Shown piece by piece: positions 5,249 through 7,451 of a stretch of DNA of 7,451 nucleotides. The DNA is from Dehalococcoidia bacterium (GTDB lineage Bacteria > Chloroflexota > Dehalococcoidia > Dehalococcoidales > UBA5760): the NCBI GenBank assembly GCA_030639215.1, contig DAOWDD010000020.1, forward strand, positions 1 to 7,451, read 5' to 3'. The position numbers and the translations under genes were made by a program. The notes under the pieces are model-generated. The model saw nothing but the letters and a program-made list of their open reading frames with translations, made no database searches and was not told the DNA's origin. How positions within the stretch are numbered: the first letter of the stretch is position 1; each line of letters begins with the position of its first letter.

Positions 5249-5284
5249 AACTGTGGTATTCGATAACTTGCGGCTGGAGAGGGT

Positions 5285-6553
5285 ATGTTTGATACAGCGG
5301 AGATAAGGGTAAGGGCAGGTAGAGGGGGCGACGGGGCAGTGAGCTTCCGGCACGAGAAGTTCGTCCCCTTTGGCGGTCCGGACGGGGGGGATGGTGGAGG
5401 TGGGGGGAGTGTGCTTATAGAGGCCTCCCCCAGCGTCAGCACCCTGCGCAGGTATAATCAGACGAGGTTCTACCGGGCGGGCGACGGTAAGGATGGAATG
5501 GGGAAGAAGATGCACGGGAAGAACGGGAAGGACCTAGTATTGGCTGTTCCCTTGGGCACTGTGGTAACGCACAGGGCGCAGGATGGCGGAAGTATCCCGG
5601 TTGCTGATTTAGGGCAGCCGGGGCAGCGGGAAGTGATTGCCCGGGGTGGGGTGGGGGGACTGGGCAATGTCCACTTTGCTTCCTCTACCAACCAGGCCCC
5701 GCGGATTGCTCAGAGTGGGGAGGTGGGAGAGGAAAAGGAGGTAGTACTGGAGCTTAAGCTCATCGCCGATGTCGGCATCATCGGTTATCCTAATTGCGGT
5801 AAGTCTACCCTGCTGGCGGCTTCATCAGCGGCCAGGCCCAAAATAGCCGCCTACCCCTTCACTACCCTGGAACCTGTCCTGGGTGTCATTGAAGTCGGGG
5901 GGCGAAGCCTGGTGCTGGCGGAGATTCCGGGGTTAATCGAGGGCGCTCATCTCGGTCGGGGTCTAGGTCACGATTTCCTGCGTCATATTACCCGTACCAG
6001 AGTGCTGATTCACCTGGTTGACGGCGGCTCTGCCGCTCCGGCGGAAGACGTGGCTCAGGTGAATGCGGAGCTTGGCCTGTTTGCTGCGGCTCTGGCCAGG
6101 GAGCCGCAGTTGGTAGCGGTGAACAAGATTGACCTGCCCCAGGTCAGGTCGAGGATGGCTGAGATTGGCATTACCTTTAGTGCTGTGGGAACTTCACCTC
6201 TTTTCATCTCCGCCGCAACTAGCGAAGGGGTGGATGAGCTTATGGCGGAAACGCTGAAGATGCTGGATGAGGCTGCGGTTAAGCGAGAGGCCGGGGAGAA
6301 GGTTAGCGAGAAGGTCTTTCACCCCCTGCCGCGTGGTACTGACCTATGCGTACATAAGGACGGCGATACCTTTGTTATTACGGCGCCTGAACTAGAGCGT
6401 ATCATAGCCAGGACGGGTACGGCTGAGACTGAAGTCTACTGGTATGTCAGAAGACACCTTGAGCGGCGGGGAATCAGCCGGGCTTTAAGGAGGTTGGGGA
6501 TAAGTCCCGGTGATAAGGTGCGTTGCGGCAGTTTAGAGTGGGACTGGAGCTAG
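5285..6553 (+). CDS. obg: Obg-family GTPase (ObgE/CgtA)
   Basis: Essential GTPase acting in late 50S ribosome assembly and the stringent response. The 422 residues show all three Obg domains. The glycine-rich Obg fold (1-158) contains RAGRGGDGAVSFRHEKF and FGGPDGGDGGGGGSV. The G domain (159-about 335) has G1 GYPNCGKST (167-175), G2 PFTT (191-194), G3 EIPGLIEGAH (213-222), G4 NKID (280-283) and G5 SAA (309-311). The C-terminal OCT domain runs from about 345 (FHPLPRGTDLCVHKDGDTF) to GISPGDKVRCGSLEWDWS. Two details differ from the common pattern: Cys in NCGKS where Ala is usual, and Glu for the G3 Asp (EIPG for DIPG), a conservative change at a Mg-site position. The ATG at 5285 has GGAGAGGG immediately upstream. 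It is followed 42 bp later by nadD, and gene order suggests an obg-nadD-pyrE operon. Coding strand is strongly G-rich (about 150 G to 71 C over 5281-5640). Confidence 0.97.
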   Translation: MFDTAEIRVRAGRGGDGAVSFRHEKFVPFGGPDGGDGGGGGSVLIEASPSVSTLRRYNQTRFYRAGDGKDGMGKKMHGKNGKDLVLAVPLGTVVTHRAQDGGSIPVADLGQPGQREVIARGGVGGLGNVHFASSTNQAPRIAQSGEVGEEKEVVLELKLIADVGIIGYPNCGKSTLLAASSAARPKIAAYPFTTLEPVLGVIEVGGRSLVLAEIPGLIEGAHLGRGLGHDFLRHITRTRVLIHLVDGGSAAPAEDVAQVNAELGLFAAALAREPQLVAVNKIDLPQVRSRMAEIGITFSAVGTSPLFISAATSEGVDELMAETLKMLDEAAVKREAGEKVSEKVFHPLPRGTDLCVHKDGDTFVITAPELERIIARTGTAETEVYWYVRRHLERRGISRALRRLGISPGDKVRCGSLEWDWS

Positions 6554-6595
6554 GGTGAAGAATACCGCGGGATTCCGGATGGGGGTGAAGTCGGT

Positions 6596-7204
6596 ATGAA
6601 GAGAGGGGTGCTGGGGGGCACCTTTGACCCGGTTCATAACGGGCACCTGGCGGTTGCCGGGGAGGTAGCGGCCCGGCTCGCTCTGGATGAGATTCTCTTT
6701 GTGCCGGCTGGTCAGCCGCAGCTCAGGACAGGCGGTCCGGTTTCGGCCGGAGAGCACCGCGTCCAGATGATACGCTTGGCCATTAACGGTAAGCCCTGCT
6801 ATCGGTTAACTACCGTGGAGATAGAGCGGGCCGGGCCTTCTTATACCGTCGATACCATTGCTCAACTGAGAAGCCAACTTGGAGATGGGGACGGGCTGTT
6901 TTTTATCTTGGGCTGGGATAATCTAGCTGAACTGCCCCGGTGGCGGGAGCCGGCCCGGCTGGTCAGTATGTGCCGTCTGGTGGCGGTCCCCAGACCGGGC
7001 TGTCCGCTTCCTGACCCCCGTTCTCTAGAGGTTCTCGTCCCCGGGATAACCAAGAGCGTTATTCTGCTCAAGGCACCGCGTGTTGATATCAGCGCTTCGG
7101 AAATCAGACGGCGGGTCGCTCAGGGCCTGCCCGTTCGCCATCTTGTTCCCGGACCGGTGGCTGATTATATCCGGGAGCGGGGCTTATATGCTACTATAGA
7201 CTAG
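6596..7204 (+). CDS. nadD: Nicotinate-nucleotide adenylyltransferase
   Basis: Joins nicotinate mononucleotide and ATP to form deamido-NAD, the penultimate step of NAD synthesis. The 202 residues are the usual length. The nucleotidyltransferase signature GGTFDPVHNGHL is at 7-18, with the HxGH histidines His-14 and His-17. FVPAGQPQLR follows at 35-44, where PPHK is more usual, then EHRVQMIRLAI (53-63), GPSYTVDTI (80-88), FFILGWDNLAELPRW (102-116) and the ATP-binding ISASEIRRR (165-173). The ATG at 6596 begins two codons before the core strand; its ribosome binding site is a GGGGGTG run about ten bases upstream. The gene lies 42 bp after obg and 31 bp before pyrE, on the same strand. rsfS, which often follows nadD, is absent at this position. 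Confidence 0.96.
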   Translation: MKRGVLGGTFDPVHNGHLAVAGEVAARLALDEILFVPAGQPQLRTGGPVSAGEHRVQMIRLAINGKPCYRLTTVEIERAGPSYTVDTIAQLRSQLGDGDGLFFILGWDNLAELPRWREPARLVSMCRLVAVPRPGCPLPDPRSLEVLVPGITKSVILLKAPRVDISASEIRRRVAQGLPVRHLVPGPVADYIRERGLYATID

Positions 7205-7235
7205 GTCGGTTGGCCTCAGGTGGGAGGGTTATATT

Positions 7236-7451
7236 ATGGGAGTATATCCTACCCTGGAGTTGGGGCTCGATACGGAGAGCGCCAGAAGGATTCGAGAGAT
7301 TGCCGTTGAGGTGGGGGCCTTCCTTAAGGGTGAGTTTACCCTTACTTCGGGGAAGAAGAGCAGCTACTACTTTGACGGGAAGAGGCTGACCCTGTCCCCA
7401 GAGGGGGCCTACCGGGTGGGTCGGGTAGTATATGACACGCTGGCCGGTACC
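7236..7451 (+). CDS. pyrE: Orotate phosphoribosyltransferase, N-terminal part
   Basis: Converts orotate and PRPP to orotidine 5'-phosphate in pyrimidine synthesis. Seventy-two codons are present before the window ends, so the PRPP-binding loop is missing. The diagnostic segment is FLKGEFTLTSGKKSSYYFDG (residues 31-50), followed by KRLTLSPEGAYRVGRVV. This matches the substrate-binding N terminus of PyrE, where FTLTSG and YYFD are characteristic. The ATG at 7236 has GGGAGGG (7222-7228) seven bases upstream. It starts 31 bp after nadD and is probably co-transcribed with obg and nadD, linking NAD and pyrimidine synthesis, both PRPP-dependent pathways, in one transcript. Confidence 0.93.
   Translation, partial: MGVYPTLELGLDTESARRIREIAVEVGAFLKGEFTLTSGKKSSYYFDGKRLTLSPEGAYRVGRVVYDTLAGT

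Larger units (their letters stand above)
4962..5284. other. Candidate replication origin (oriC) in the dnaA-obg spacer
   Basis: A 323-bp gene-free spacer at the point where plus-strand GC skew switches from negative to positive. From left to right it has a C-rich pyrimidine tract (4967-5021), a cluster of GCAAAG / GCAAAA motifs (5040-5045, 5051-5056, 5082-5087) including the inverted repeat GATTTTGC / GCAAAATC (5045-5052 and 5082-5089), a hairpin CGAGC-GCTCG (5103-5118), and an AT-rich zone from about 5120 to 5265 that could be an unwinding element. Three minus-strand TTATC motifs resemble degenerate DnaA boxes: TTATCAAAA (5069-5077), TTATCCTAA (5231-5239), TTATCGAAT (5258-5266). No canonical TTATCCACA is present. 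The origin role is inferred from skew plus position next to dnaA. Confidence 0.5.

Noticed and set aside
5242..5691. Proline-rich minus-strand frames opposite the obg 5' end
   Set aside because: They are the complement of the glycine-rich Obg domain, where GGN codons read as CCN on the other strand.

Overview
The window is a bacterial housekeeping segment. It suggests a member of the Chloroflexota, most likely a Dehalococcoidia-like lineage. That placement is an inference from remembered family resemblance (bacterial ApgM-type mutase, DnaA style, the dnaA / obg-nadD-pyrE grouping) and from frequent TTG/GTG starts with strong purine-rich ribosome binding sites. No rRNA or other decisive phylogenetic marker is present.

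Left block (1-3098), mostly minus strand, read right to left: fmt (methionyl-tRNA formyltransferase), mazG (NTP pyrophosphohydrolase), a two-gene toxin-antitoxin pair (ribbon-helix-helix antitoxin, then a RelE/ParE-type toxin) and the N-terminal part of an ApgM-type phosphoglycerate mutase that runs off the left edge. A plus-strand tRNA-Pro(CGG) sits between the mutase and the toxin. Its encoded CCA touches the toxin stop codon with no base between them. fmt, mazG and the mutase all appear to start with TTG, and the toxin with GTG.

Centre (3099-5284): a 522-bp divergent spacer between fmt and dnaA carries two direct copies of a 113-nt element (about 95% identical, exactly 231 bp apart). A 12-mer from the start of fmt recurs at the same 231-bp offset, which suggests an old tandem duplication in which only the core stayed conserved. 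dnaA follows on the plus strand, then a 323-bp spacer that is C-rich at its left end, AT-rich in the middle and G-rich at its right end.

Right block (5285-7451), plus strand: obg, nadD and the N-terminal part of pyrE, closely spaced and probably one operon.

Main interpretation: plus-strand GC skew is negative everywhere I counted left of about 4960, including inside plus-strand dnaA, and strongly positive from 5281. Coding direction alone does not explain a negative skew in a plus-strand gene. The dnaA-obg spacer is therefore a good candidate for the chromosomal origin, with dnaA transcribed head-on to its fork. DnaA itself has several substitutions at the positions that read the DnaA box (RNPST where RDHTT/RDHST is usual), and I find no canonical TTATCCACA box in either flanking spacer. 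Together these suggest a replication initiator-origin pair with a changed recognition sequence.
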